A stretch of DNA of 64,000 nucleotides, taken from NCBI GenBank assembly GCA_049522195.1, contig JBEKOB010000002.1:75435-139434 (forward strand). Direction: 5' to 3'. This DNA comes from UBA9647 sp049522195. GTDB lineage: Bacteria; Bacteroidota; Ignavibacteria; UBA10030. Under the pieces are notes generated by a model. That model did no database searches, was not told the DNA's origin, and was given only the letters and a program-made list of their open reading frames with translations. The position numbers and the translations under genes are program-made. Below are positions 27,988 through 36,530 of this stretch, in pieces (position 1 is the first letter of the stretch; each line of letters starts with the position of its first letter).

Positions 27988-28176
27988 ATACTGAAAGCTT
28001 TCAAAAGTACACTCATGCGGGAATATTGCCCGTCCGGCAAAAAAACTTCTTTGACATCGTTTCCCGCACCATGAGTTTAACACCGCGAAGGGAGAGATTG
28101 ATTCCCTGGGACAGCGCATCTGGTTTTACGACCTTCGCAGAAATGGCAAACCACCAAACCAGCAAAACGAGTATTT

Positions 28177-28623
28177 TCAGGAGGCTTTTACCGATTCGGC
28201 GGAATTCTGCGCCCTTGTGCGCCTCTGTTCGTCCAGCGACCAGCGTCCGCCGCCGACAAGAAAAAGGCAGATTAAGCCGAGAAGCATCGACCAATCAACA
28301 CGGGCTTCATGAGCCATCTTCCAGAATCCCTCATGAAGCAACATGGGAATTTTCGTGGTTGCTATGGCGACGAGGATGTTGATGGTAAGCGGAACCGCGG
28401 CGAGACGTGTGAAGAGGCCGAAAAGAAGAAGCGCTCCGCATAGAATCTCAACAACTCCAACAAAGGGAGCCATAATCTCCGGTGCCGGGATGCCGATCTT
28501 GATAAACCGGCCTACGCCTAACGCATCCTGGAATAGAAATTTCTGAATCCCCTCCGCAAGAAAAACACTCCCGACCATCAGGCGCACGAGGAAAACGGGC
28601 GCAGTATCCCATGATGTTTTCAT
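28177..28623 (-). CDS. DoxX-family membrane protein
   Basis: A 148-residue, four-helix inner-membrane protein. The start at 28623 is set by AGGAG seven nt upstream of ATG. APVFLVRLMVGSVFLAEGIQ, KIGIPAPEIMAPFVGVVEIL and LFGLFTRLAAVPLTINILVA are typical of the DoxX family. The charged C-terminal tail is short. Functions proposed for this family include redox and membrane-stress roles; nothing here decides. A GCTGAATGC-type inverted repeat lies upstream. Confidence 0.88.
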   Translation of the reverse strand: MKTSWDTAPVFLVRLMVGSVFLAEGIQKFLFQDALGVGRFIKIGIPAPEIMAPFVGVVEILCGALLLFGLFTRLAAVPLTINILVAIATTKIPMLLHEGFWKMAHEARVDWSMLLGLICLFLVGGGRWSLDEQRRTRAQNSAESVKAS

Positions 28624-28941
28624 TTCATCTCCTTCATCTATGGCGTGAATAATCCGAGATCGTTGATGCCCCCCGGGAATCGACAAGCAACAAATTCATG
28701 ACTCTTAGGGTGACTCGACCACAACAGCACATCTCCATCATCTGAAAACCACGCGTTGTGGCTGAGCGTTCCCCGGGCGGCGCTTAGCATTCAGCTACCA
28801 GCCAAAAGCTGACCGCTGAAAGCTGAATGCTGACCGCTATTCCCAGCCTCTCGTTGCATCACTCCTGAAAAACAAACACCTTATACGGAACAATACTAAG
28901 CTGCGACTCGTATCCACAAAGAGTACCCTCACACCAAAACA
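28624..28941. other. Divergent intergenic region between doxX-like and SpoIIE genes
   Basis: Contains the inverted repeat at 28787-28830 and, at its left end, the ribosome binding site for the DoxX gene. No further gene is visible. Confidence 0.5.
28787..28845. repeat. GCTGAAAGCTGA-type intergenic repeat, copy 1
   Basis: GCATTCAGCT (28787-28796) and AGCTGAATGC (28821-28830) form a perfect ten-pair inverted repeat. The 19 bases at 28808-28826 (GCTGACCGCTGAAAGCTGA) occur exactly, inverted, at 46960-46978, and GCTGAATGCTGACCGC is shared with the copy near 63019. Confidence 0.8.
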
Positions 28942-31716
28942 ATGTCCTATTTTGACCGACACCCCAATCAATTTCGCCTTGCGTTCGGAATTTTCACAGG
29001 GTATCTCTGCGTCCTCGCCGCTATTACGTTCTACCAGATCGCGACCAGGCCAACCGACGAGAATCTTTTTGCCAACCCGCAATCCAATCTCTACGTTACG
29101 AAAAACATTCCGGCAACCCTGGTAACAGGGAAGAGGGGTCCGACCGACAACGAAATACGTCTTGGTGATCTGATCGTTGCGGTCGACAGGATGTCTGTTG
29201 CGGATCAGGACGTGCTGCAGAAGGAGCTTGCGCGGACGCCAGACTCCACAGCAGAGATCACTGTCGTTCGGTTTAAGACAGGCGACAAGAGGGTGTATCG
29301 TGTTACCAAACATCAACTAACGGAAGGGATCGTTCGCGACCTCGGACCGACAGCCAGGGTCATCGATGTAACCGCTGGTGGTGCCTCTGATCGTGCCGGC
29401 ATGAATGTCGGCGATCTGATACTCCGGATCAACGGCCAGAATTTCAAGAACTCCACCGACGCAGATCGTATCCTGGCCGAAGGGCAGATAGGCAAGGATC
29501 TCGTGTACGATGTGCTGCGGGACAACGAAGTGCTGTCGCTCCACGTGATAATTGCCGCGATCGGTGTCGCATTTCCAGTACTTGTCTCAACGCTGTCAGG
29601 CCTTGTGTTCTTTGCGATCGGAGTCTTTCTCGGGCTTGTCAGACCGCGGTATATTGCGGCGAGACTGATCAGCCTCGCCTTTGTAGCGTTCGGGTTCTTT
29701 ATCATCGTGGTCCTGATCCGCCGCGGGTACATTCTATCGACGTTTGATGTCGTGCGAAACATCACGATGGTCGTTGTCCTCTACTTTGCAATCCCGCTCT
29801 TGATCCATGCGTCGCACTATTTCCCGAAGGAGCGCCCGGAGCTTCTTGCGCGCAAATGGATACGGTGGGTTGCGTACGCACTTGCCTTGGTTTGCATCGC
29901 CGCCCCGATGGCTCTTGGAGATTCGGCATTCTTTGGAGGGCTCATCCTCCTCGTTGTTTATGCTCTCGTTATCAGGCTTGCATTTCGAAAACAGGCAAGC
30001 GATGAATATAAACGCCTCAACAGCGTTGTAAGGAATACTTCTCTTATCGCTGCCGGGGCATCCCTTCTCTGCGCGGTCTTCCTCGTGTATCGTTATCAGA
30101 GCTCGGACCTCGGGTACATTACGTTGCCCCTGATTCTCATTCCCCTCGGTCATCTCTATGCCATTGGCCGATACCGTCTGATGGGGCTCGACCTGCGCAT
30201 CCGGCGAAATGTACAATACATCCTCGTCACATCGCTCTGGATCGCCATCGTCGGTTTCGTGGCGTTCAGGATTTTGTTTTGGCTCCAGGGAACGCAGCTT
30301 CCCATTCCCAATATTCATCTGACAGCAACATCGGTGGAGGTGCTCGACGCACCGCTCCAGCCGGAGCAACGGATATGGCTGGAGAAGGGGATCCTCATGC
30401 TCCTGTCGGTTCTCGTCGTGTCCGCTGGCTGGAAAGTCGCCCGGCGCGGTCAAAACCTCATTGATACACTATACTTCCGCTCACGGTACGACTATCGGCG
30501 GGCTGCTAACGAGCTGGCAGAAGTGATGGCGACGAAGCTGAGCATGGTTGAACTTGCACGGGGGATGGTCGAGAAACTCTCCGGATTGCTGCAGCTCAAA
30601 CGCGTCGGCGTGTTGTTCTTCCGGGACGAATGTGCCTGCTGTTGCCAGGAAGTGCACGGCTTCGACGGGACGGCATGGGCAGAATTCTGTGTCAAGCACG
30701 ACCGGGAACTGACGAACGAACTCCTAAAGCTGGAAGGCGAATCAAGCGTCGGTGCTCTCCCCGAGGGACTTCGAAGCGAGTTTCGAAAGAACGGCTTCCT
30801 CTATGTCGCTACCATCCGGTCGAAGGAGAAGCTCGTCGGTGCATTGCTCGTCGGCGAAAAGCGATCAGAAGCAACGTTTCAACAAGAGGATCTCGATTTC
30901 CTGGAGGTAGTCGCAAAACAGGCCTCCGTTGCAATTGAAAACGCATTTCTGTATGAAGCGCTCGCCGAGCAGGAGCGGCTGAAGCATGAACTGGCCATTG
31001 CGCGAAAGATCCAGCTTGCATCCCTGCCGCAAATGACGCCGGAGATCAAAGGACTTGATATTGCCGGAGCGTCTCATCCAGCGCTCGAGGTAGGAGGAGA
31101 TTATTTCGATTATCTCAACGGGAAGGCGGATAAGATCACCATTATCGTCGGGGATGTCAGCGGAAAGGGAACGTCTGCCGCACTGTATATGTCGAAGGTC
31201 CAGGGTATCCTTCGATCCCTCAACGCCTTCGACCTCTCGCCGAAGGAACTGTTCGTTCGGACGAACAAGCTCCTCTGCCACGATCTCGAAAAAAGTTCAT
31301 TTGTGACAGCAATTACCGGAGCATTCGAGCCGCAGGCGCGAAAACTTGTGTTGGCCCGTGCCGGCCATTTGCCGCTGTACCACTACGTTGCCCAAACACA
31401 GAAGGTTGAAGTTGTAACCCCGAAGGGGTTGGGCCTTGGACTTGAGTCCACAGATCTTTTTGCTTCCGAGCTGGAAGAACGAGTCATGTTCTATCAGCCC
31501 AATGATGTCTTCGTATTCGCCAGCGATGGCGTAACGGAGGCTGAAGATGAATCAGGCGGACAGCTTGGGGAGGAAGGCCTGGTACGCGTGATCGCGCAGC
31601 ATGCCGGCGAGGATGCAAACAGTATTCTCAATCAAATTATGGAAGCAGTGAAGGATTTTTGCCACGGCGGGGAGCAACACGACGATCAAACGGTGGTTAT
31701 CGTAAAAGCTCGTTGA
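28942..31716 (+). CDS. PDZ-membrane-GAF-SpoIIE (PP2C-type) signalling phosphatase
   Basis: A 924-residue membrane-bound serine/threonine phosphatase. Order of parts: one membrane segment (about 14-30), a PDZ domain (about 125-190, with GGASDRAGMNVGDLILRING), about eight membrane helices (about 200-500), a GAF domain (about 525-680), a short signalling helix (LKHELAIARKIQLASLPQ) and the SpoIIE/PP2C domain (about 700-922) with metal-binding HPALEVGGDYFDYL, VGDVSGKG and HDDQTVV. Such RsbU-like enzymes typically control anti-anti-sigma factors by dephosphorylation. The GAF part contains the cluster DECACCCQEV, possibly metal- or redox-responsive. No partner-switch gene is adjacent. It converges with batE, with 17 nt between stops. 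Confidence 0.9.
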   Translation: MSYFDRHPNQFRLAFGIFTGYLCVLAAITFYQIATRPTDENLFANPQSNLYVTKNIPATLVTGKRGPTDNEIRLGDLIVAVDRMSVADQDVLQKELARTPDSTAEITVVRFKTGDKRVYRVTKHQLTEGIVRDLGPTARVIDVTAGGASDRAGMNVGDLILRINGQNFKNSTDADRILAEGQIGKDLVYDVLRDNEVLSLHVIIAAIGVAFPVLVSTLSGLVFFAIGVFLGLVRPRYIAARLISLAFVAFGFFIIVVLIRRGYILSTFDVVRNITMVVVLYFAIPLLIHASHYFPKERPELLARKWIRWVAYALALVCIAAPMALGDSAFFGGLILLVVYALVIRLAFRKQASDEYKRLNSVVRNTSLIAAGASLLCAVFLVYRYQSSDLGYITLPLILIPLGHLYAIGRYRLMGLDLRIRRNVQYILVTSLWIAIVGFVAFRILFWLQGTQLPIPNIHLTATSVEVLDAPLQPEQRIWLEKGILMLLSVLVVSAGWKVARRGQNLIDTLYFRSRYDYRRAANELAEVMATKLSMVELARGMVEKLSGLLQLKRVGVLFFRDECACCCQEVHGFDGTAWAEFCVKHDRELTNELLKLEGESSVGALPEGLRSEFRKNGFLYVATIRSKEKLVGALLVGEKRSEATFQQEDLDFLEVVAKQASVAIENAFLYEALAEQERLKHELAIARKIQLASLPQMTPEIKGLDIAGASHPALEVGGDYFDYLNGKADKITIIVGDVSGKGTSAALYMSKVQGILRSLNAFDLSPKELFVRTNKLLCHDLEKSSFVTAITGAFEPQARKLVLARAGHLPLYHYVAQTQKVEVVTPKGLGLGLESTDLFASELEERVMFYQPNDVFVFASDGVTEAEDESGGQLGEEGLVRVIAQHAGEDANSILNQIMEAVKDFCHGGEQHDDQTVVIVKAR

Positions 31717-31733
31717 ACAATCCGGCAGCTGAG

Positions 31734-32498
31734 TCAGATCCGCTCGCACTCCTGTGATCGTATCCATCCGACCTTTCCATCCGCAAGAACGATCTTCACC
31801 CAATCGCCCACTGAGTCACTCAGCTTTACCTTCAATCCCTCGTGGATGACAAACGCATCCAGGCTTTGAGCGTCGGGAGATGTCTTTGCCGTAGCGACAG
31901 AGGTCGTGACGATTGCGTCGTTTCGTATGCGGGCATCGGCGATCTGCGTCACAAGAAGTACGCCGACGGGGATTAACCACACCAGCGCTGCGATCGTGAG
32001 CGTGCGGAGCAATCGCAGGATATTCGGGCTTGTAAGAATGTAGAGAGCTGCCAGGCTGGCGAACAGGATCAGCCACCCAAGAGCAAAGAGCCATGTCGTG
32101 GTATGTAGCGGCACGTACGACGAGACCGTACGCAGCCATTCGATGAAGAACAACTCCGGCAGCGGCTCGATCCTGTCGGCGGTCTTGAGGTTGACAAGAT
32201 CAAGATTGTGCTTGATGTCGTGGTCGTTGGGGTGGAGGCGCAATGCCCGTTCGTATGCGAGGATAGCCGGTGCCGTTTTTCCCAGACGATAATACGAATT
32301 GCCGAGGTTGAAATAGATTGCGGGGCTGGCCATTCCCTGTTTCAGGATGCTCTCGTACACCATCGCCGCCTGATCGAACTTCCCGTCGCGATAGAACGCA
32401 TTCCCGCGTTCAAATTCATCCATTGCTGTTTGAGCTGCCGCAGACGCGCAGAGGCCACCGAGAACAAGCATCAATATGAACAATTGTCGCAGCTTCAT
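31734..32498 (-). CDS. batE: BatE, TPR and SH3-like protein of the aerotolerance operon
   Basis: A 254-residue membrane protein. ATG at 32498 overlaps the batD stop (ATGA), and is followed by a signal segment (LRQLFILMLVLGGLCASAAA). Tetratricopeptide repeats follow (about 30-100: FERGNAFYRDGKFDQAAMVY, YFNLGNSYYRLGKTAPAILA), then two membrane segments (WLFALGWLILFASLAALYIL; IAALVWLIPVGVLLV) and a bacterial SH3-like end (GLKVKLSDSVGDWVKIVLAD, GKVGWI). This order is that of BatE. It closes the operon; the Bat proteins are proposed to form a periplasm-facing complex with MoxR but the biochemical role is unsettled. Confidence 0.85.
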   Translation of the reverse strand: MKLRQLFILMLVLGGLCASAAAQTAMDEFERGNAFYRDGKFDQAAMVYESILKQGMASPAIYFNLGNSYYRLGKTAPAILAYERALRLHPNDHDIKHNLDLVNLKTADRIEPLPELFFIEWLRTVSSYVPLHTTTWLFALGWLILFASLAALYILTSPNILRLLRTLTIAALVWLIPVGVLLVTQIADARIRNDAIVTTSVATAKTSPDAQSLDAFVIHEGLKVKLSDSVGDWVKIVLADGKVGWIRSQECERI

Positions 32499-34309
32499 AC
32501 TTTTCTGCTGAACGAGCGTTCTACGCTGTTGATAATTCCGGTGGCTGCATCGAGAAGCTCCGCTCTGGCTTCCTGTGTGTCGGAGGCAGGGGCAAAGCGT
32601 GCGAATTCGGCTCTGTCGATGCACGAACGGAGAGTCTGCACCGTCTCGGTTGGGACATGATGTTGTTCAAGGAGCGTTGCCGCTTCGTCAATGGTCAGCG
32701 AGGCCTTGGGGATATGCAACTTGTCCTCGAGATACCCCATGAGCGCCTTCGACACTTCTGCGTGATAACTCTCGGTGTTTCCCTGCGAGAAAAGCTTCCG
32801 TGCCTGCTTCAACCGCTTCGTTACCTCACGTCCCGCTTTTGCGAAGCGCAGTTGATCGACTTTTCCAGAGAGCTTCTCCTGTCGCTTGCGATACGCGAAT
32901 GCTCCGAGAAACGCGATTGGAGGAACAACAAAGAGAGCGACCAGCCAGTTGCTGGTAAAAAGAGATTCGCCGATTGGCTGCAGCTCGCCCAGAGTGAGAT
33001 TGAGGAACCGGATATCCTCTCCCAGCAGCCGGACGTCCGACTTTGAAGCAATTGCCGCGCCGCCGCTGATGTCTCGCCCCTGTAGAACGGTGAAATTGAA
33101 TCGTTGGGAACGCAGGGTATTGTAAGCGTTTCGATCGAGATCGAAATACGAGAACGAGATCGGCTCAACTGCCCGATCGCCTGCGTTGCGGGGAATGATG
33201 AGATACTCTGCGATTTTCTTCCCCCGTATCATGCCGCCATCGCGTGTGATCTCGTCGGTGATTTTAGGATCATATGCTTCAAAATCAGCCGGCAGGTTCG
33301 GTTTCGGAGGAGTCAGCAGCTTGATGTTCCCGGAGCCAGTGACCGTGAGCCGCAGTGTAATCGGGTCACCGGTTTTGACCTCTTTCTTGTCCGCCGTGGC
33401 TGTGAACGTAAACTGCCCTACTGCACCACCGAATCCTGCAGGCGGATTCCCCGGCAGGGGATCCACGGTGACATTGAGGGGATTCGACTTGAAATCCTGC
33501 TCGACGTTCTGCATACGCGAAAAAAACGGGTCGTTGAAGAACGAATCAAACGGGTCGTTGCTCTTCTTACGGGATTGAAGCTGATACGCGCAACGGACCT
33601 CGAGGGGCGATATGACAAGCTTGCCGCTCTGCGTCGGGAACAGCGCTGTCTTCCGGATCACTGCCACCCGGTATTGCTTTCCCTCGTACGTTTCGTTGAC
33701 GACCGTCGGCTGCTTGGGCTGATCAGTTTCTTCTGCCCAGAATCCCTGGTATACCGGCGCCTTGGCAATATCGTATCCGGAAACCTGGAGGCGGGTATAT
33801 AGCTTGTACGTGACCGTGACGGGCTCACCCTGCTTGACTCGCTGCTTGTCGCTCAAGGCGCGAATGAAAAGATTATCCCCCACATTTTGAGAGGCATCGG
33901 CTTCTTTCTGCTGCGTCTGGGGTTTGCCCTGTACGACTTCAATCTGAATCGGCTGCGTTTGAAGCGTCGTTCCTCTGTAATCGACACTGGCCGCCCCGAT
34001 GGAATACTTGCCGGTCTGGCGGGCGTACAAATAGTATGTATAGGTGACGGACCCGGACATCTGGCCGTTGACAAACTGCATGTTCGTGGACTGGTTGGGT
34101 CCGCTGAGGACGACAAAGGGGCTGAAATTCGGCGCCTTGAAGTTTTTGACACCATTCACGTCGGAGCCGGAGACGGTAAACGATACTTCAAACCGATCAC
34201 CTGTGCCGACGGACGAACGGTCCACGCTGGCAACAAACGTCCCGTTTTGCGCCGTTGCGGTCAGGCTCAGCACCATGAGCAACACGATATGTCGCACAAC
34301 GTTTCTCAC
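32495..34309 (-). CDS. batD: BatD, exported oxygen-tolerance protein
   Basis: A 604-residue BatD-type protein with signal peptide (IVLLMVLSLTATAQ). The N-terminal half holds beta-sandwich repeats (FEVSFTVSGSDVNGVKNFKA; GEPVTVTYKLYTRLQVSGYD; VKTGDPITLRLTVTGSGNIK), then a membrane segment (NWLVALFVVPPIAFLGAFAY), then a cytoplasmic helical tail. GTG at 34309 is preferred over the TTG at 34315 because AAGGA stands 6 nt before it; it then overlaps the batB stop by one base. It is followed by batE with a 4-nt overlap. Confidence 0.88.
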   Translation of the reverse strand: MRNVVRHIVLLMVLSLTATAQNGTFVASVDRSSVGTGDRFEVSFTVSGSDVNGVKNFKAPNFSPFVVLSGPNQSTNMQFVNGQMSGSVTYTYYLYARQTGKYSIGAASVDYRGTTLQTQPIQIEVVQGKPQTQQKEADASQNVGDNLFIRALSDKQRVKQGEPVTVTYKLYTRLQVSGYDIAKAPVYQGFWAEETDQPKQPTVVNETYEGKQYRVAVIRKTALFPTQSGKLVISPLEVRCAYQLQSRKKSNDPFDSFFNDPFFSRMQNVEQDFKSNPLNVTVDPLPGNPPAGFGGAVGQFTFTATADKKEVKTGDPITLRLTVTGSGNIKLLTPPKPNLPADFEAYDPKITDEITRDGGMIRGKKIAEYLIIPRNAGDRAVEPISFSYFDLDRNAYNTLRSQRFNFTVLQGRDISGGAAIASKSDVRLLGEDIRFLNLTLGELQPIGESLFTSNWLVALFVVPPIAFLGAFAYRKRQEKLSGKVDQLRFAKAGREVTKRLKQARKLFSQGNTESYHAEVSKALMGYLEDKLHIPKASLTIDEAATLLEQHHVPTETVQTLRSCIDRAEFARFAPASDTQEARAELLDAATGIINSVERSFSRKV

Positions 34310-36060
34310 TACCAATCCTTCTCAATGATGATTTTCGACGCTGCGCGCTTTCGCAACTGCTTCTGAATATCCTTCTCGTTGTTCCGGAGCGCATCGAGAA
34401 TGCGCTCTGCCTGCTGCTTCGGCATCTGGTTCTTCTGCTGTTGCTGATTGGTCTGGTCCGGCTTCGCCTGTTGCTGTTGCGGAGGTTGCTGCTGCTTGTT
34501 CTGGTCCTGCTTGTCCTGGTTTTGCTGCTGATCCTGCTTGTTCTGCTGATTCTGGTCTTTTTTGTCCTGCTTGTTTTGCTTGTCCTGTTTCTTCTGATCC
34601 TGTTGCTTCTTCAGCCGATCCTTGGCGAACAGGTAATTGTACCGGGCGTCTTCATCTGAAGGGTCAAGACGCAACGACCGCTTGTAGGATTCGATACTCG
34701 AATCAAGCTGGTTTGATTTGAAGAATGTGTTGCCAAGGTTATAGTATGCCATTTCTTTGTCGCCGGGTGCTTTTGAGGCTGTGATACGATGCGAGTACAT
34801 TCGCTGAGCCTCGTCCGACCTCTGCTGTTTGTAATAGGCATTCCCGAGGTTGAATTGAGCTTCTCGCGAGGATGTATCCTTCGCGAGGGCTTTCATATAT
34901 TCAGCCTCGGCATCAGCATATTTGGCCTTTGCATAGGCTTCATTGCCGCTTGCGATATGTGAGCGGAGAGTCTGGCTCGATGCGGAAGCAACGCACAGAA
35001 CCAGAATGAGCGGAAGTGCTCGGGCGGCAGGGAGGACGCGCATCAAGCGCGTGAGGAATCTGCCCCGTCGCTCTGAAAGCAGGAGCTCGACCACGAGCAG
35101 AAGAATGCCGAGGGTGAGCGGGTACTGGAACTGATCTTCAAATCCAGTCACCTGGAGACTCCCCATTTCGGTCTTCTGAAGCGCTTCAAGCTCTTTGTGA
35201 ATCTCGTCAATCTCGTTTCCTGCGTTTGTGGCCCGGCGGTAACTTCCACCGGTTGTCAAGGCAATCTGCTGGAGGGCTGACTCATCGAGTTTTGTCAGCA
35301 CGATATTGCCGGCACGATCATGCTTGTAGTCTGTTCTCTCGCCATTCGCGCCATAGATTGGTATTGGGCTTCCCTCCGGCGTTCCCATCCCGATGGCGAA
35401 CACCCGGACCCCCTCCTTCCGCGCTTTTTCCACAGCTGCAGCAATGTCACCTTCGGTGTTTTCTCCATCGCTGACGACAACAATCGCCTTTTGGGTCGGA
35501 AGGTCTTTCGGGAACGACTTCAGCGCGACCTCGATTGCAGTCCCGATCATTGTCCCTGGCACCGGCACCGCCTCGACATCGACCGCGTTGATGAACAAGT
35601 CTGCTGCCGAGTAGTCGGCCGTCAAAGGAAATTGGACGAACGCTTCGCCGGCAAACACAACAAGGCCAACGCGATCCCCCTGCAATGTACGCAACAAATC
35701 AGAAACATCTCGCTTTGCCTTCTCAAGCCGGCTTGGGCGTATATCTTCGGCTTTCATGCTGAGGGAAACATCCAGTGCAACGAAAAGATCGATTCCCTCG
35801 CGTTTGACCTCTTCAAGCCGCGTTCCGACCTGCGGATTCGCCGCAGCAAGAATCAGGCATGCAAGCGAGAAGAGCAGGAGCCCCTGCTTGACGGTCCTCT
35901 TGGCTGTGCTGGCGTCGGGGGCCAGCTGCGCCACAAGGGGCTCAGAGACGAACTCGCGCATCAACTGCTTTCGCCTGTGGTGCAGAAGAAAGAAGGCGAG
36001 AGCAAGCGCCGGAATCGCCAGCAAAGCCCATAAATAGAGAGGATGTGCGAAACGAAGCAT
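34309..36060 (-). CDS. batB: BatB-BatC fusion: von Willebrand factor A protein with C-terminal TPR and Q/K/D-rich tail
   Basis: A 583-residue fusion. Residues 1-325 are BatB: an N-terminal membrane pair, a VWA domain with the MIDAS motif DVSLS near 93 and VVVSDGEN, and a closing membrane segment. Residues about 365-490 are a BatC-like TPR part (NEAYAKAKYADAEAEYMKAL, AYYNLGNTFFKSNQLDSSIE). Residues about 490-555 are low complexity (Gln, Lys, Asp, Asn: QQDQKKQDKQNKQDKKDQ), which lies over a region where the plus strand reads as Leu-rich frames; those are shadows. The fusion is a known arrangement in this operon type. The four-helix-bundle gene and repeats lie upstream. Confidence 0.88.
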   Translation of the reverse strand: MLRFAHPLYLWALLAIPALALAFFLLHHRRKQLMREFVSEPLVAQLAPDASTAKRTVKQGLLLFSLACLILAAANPQVGTRLEEVKREGIDLFVALDVSLSMKAEDIRPSRLEKAKRDVSDLLRTLQGDRVGLVVFAGEAFVQFPLTADYSAADLFINAVDVEAVPVPGTMIGTAIEVALKSFPKDLPTQKAIVVVSDGENTEGDIAAAVEKARKEGVRVFAIGMGTPEGSPIPIYGANGERTDYKHDRAGNIVLTKLDESALQQIALTTGGSYRRATNAGNEIDEIHKELEALQKTEMGSLQVTGFEDQFQYPLTLGILLLVVELLLSERRGRFLTRLMRVLPAARALPLILVLCVASASSQTLRSHIASGNEAYAKAKYADAEAEYMKALAKDTSSREAQFNLGNAYYKQQRSDEAQRMYSHRITASKAPGDKEMAYYNLGNTFFKSNQLDSSIESYKRSLRLDPSDEDARYNYLFAKDRLKKQQDQKKQDKQNKQDKKDQNQQNKQDQQQNQDKQDQNKQQQPPQQQQAKPDQTNQQQQKNQMPKQQAERILDALRNNEKDIQKQLRKRAASKIIIEKDW

Positions 36061-36070
36061 AGAAGGTTTT

Positions 36071-36114
36071 AGCGATTAGCTGATAGCTGTTAGCTTTTGG
36101 TTGATAGTTTCTGG
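36071..36114. repeat. GCTGATAGCT-type repeat, copy 2 (3' side of the four-helix-bundle gene)
   Basis: AGCGATTAGCTGATAGCTGT and the following TAGCTTTTGG match other copies, for example those at 52301-52385 and 62984-63045 (CAGCTATCAGCTAA). It supplies the last seven codons and stop of the four-helix-bundle gene. Confidence 0.75.
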
Positions 36115-36449
36115 ATAAAGCTATTAAGCATCTTCTTGATTTCTGTCAACTCCTGCTGGAGTGACTCGTACTCGGCGTCCGTCAGCAACGTAAGATTGTG
36201 CGAAAGCAGAAGGTGATACTCGAGTTCGGCACCAGAGCCGAGAGCTACAATCAAAAAACGGCAAAAGTCCGCGTCTGTTTTTCGGCCACATCCCTCTGCA
36301 ATGTTAGCGGCAATCGATGTGCTTGCCCTGCGCATCTGACTCGTCAATCCGTACATCTCCTCTTTGGGAAACTTTTTCGTCACTTTATAAATGTTTAGCG
36401 TGAGACTATGAGCTTTCTGCCAAACGCGCAATTGACGGAAGTCTTTCAT
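36090..36449 (-). CDS. Four-helix-bundle protein (23S rRNA intervening-sequence type) inserted in the Bat operon
   Basis: Four-helix-bundle family of small proteins first known from insertions in 23S rRNA genes and structurally similar to the Avd accessory protein of diversity-generating retroelements. Begun at ATG 36449 it has 119 residues: MKDFRQLRVWQKAHSLTLN, FPKEEMYGLTSQMRRASTSI, AANIAEGCGRKTDADFCRFL and a final helix. It interrupts the Bat operon between batA and batB, where no such gene normally belongs, and both ends lie in GCTGATAGCT-type repeats; its last residues (QKLSTKS) are encoded by repeat DNA. No reverse transcriptase or rRNA gene is nearby. Molecular function unknown; probable recent insertion. 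Confidence 0.85.
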   Translation of the reverse strand: MKDFRQLRVWQKAHSLTLNIYKVTKKFPKEEMYGLTSQMRRASTSIAANIAEGCGRKTDADFCRFLIVALGSGAELEYHLLLSHNLTLLTDAEYESLQQELTEIKKMLNSFIQKLSTKS

Positions 36450-36492
36450 AGCATTGATCTCATACGAAAAGCTCATGAGGACAATCAATTCT

Positions 36493-36530
36493 TCTGGCTA
36501 ACAGCCAATCGCCAACAGCTAACCGCTACG
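36493..36530. repeat. GGCTAACAGCC-type repeat, copy 3 (5' side of the four-helix-bundle gene)
   Basis: GGCTAACAGCCAATCGCCAA and then CAGCTAACCGC resemble the copies at 36071 and 52301. With the copy on the other side it encloses the four-helix-bundle gene. It abuts the 3' end of batA. Confidence 0.65.

Noticed and set aside
29734..30453. A 239-codon minus-strand frame inside the SpoIIE phosphatase gene
   Set aside because: The plus strand encodes clear membrane helices there; the minus frame is rich in Arg, Glu and Asp as expected of a shadow.
34441..34659. Plus-strand Leu-rich frame (strings of LVLLVL) that looks like a membrane protein
   Set aside because: It is the complement of the Gln/Lys/Asp-rich tail of the BatB-BatC fusion, so it is a shadow of low-complexity codons.
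35320..36033. A 237-codon plus-strand frame opposite the BatB gene
   Set aside because: Fully covered by the vWA domain gene, whose motifs are intact; no independent start signal.
36090..36449. Four-helix-bundle gene as part of a diversity-generating retroelement (Avd)
   Set aside because: No reverse transcriptase, template repeat or variable-region target lies anywhere in the window, so only the fold similarity remains.
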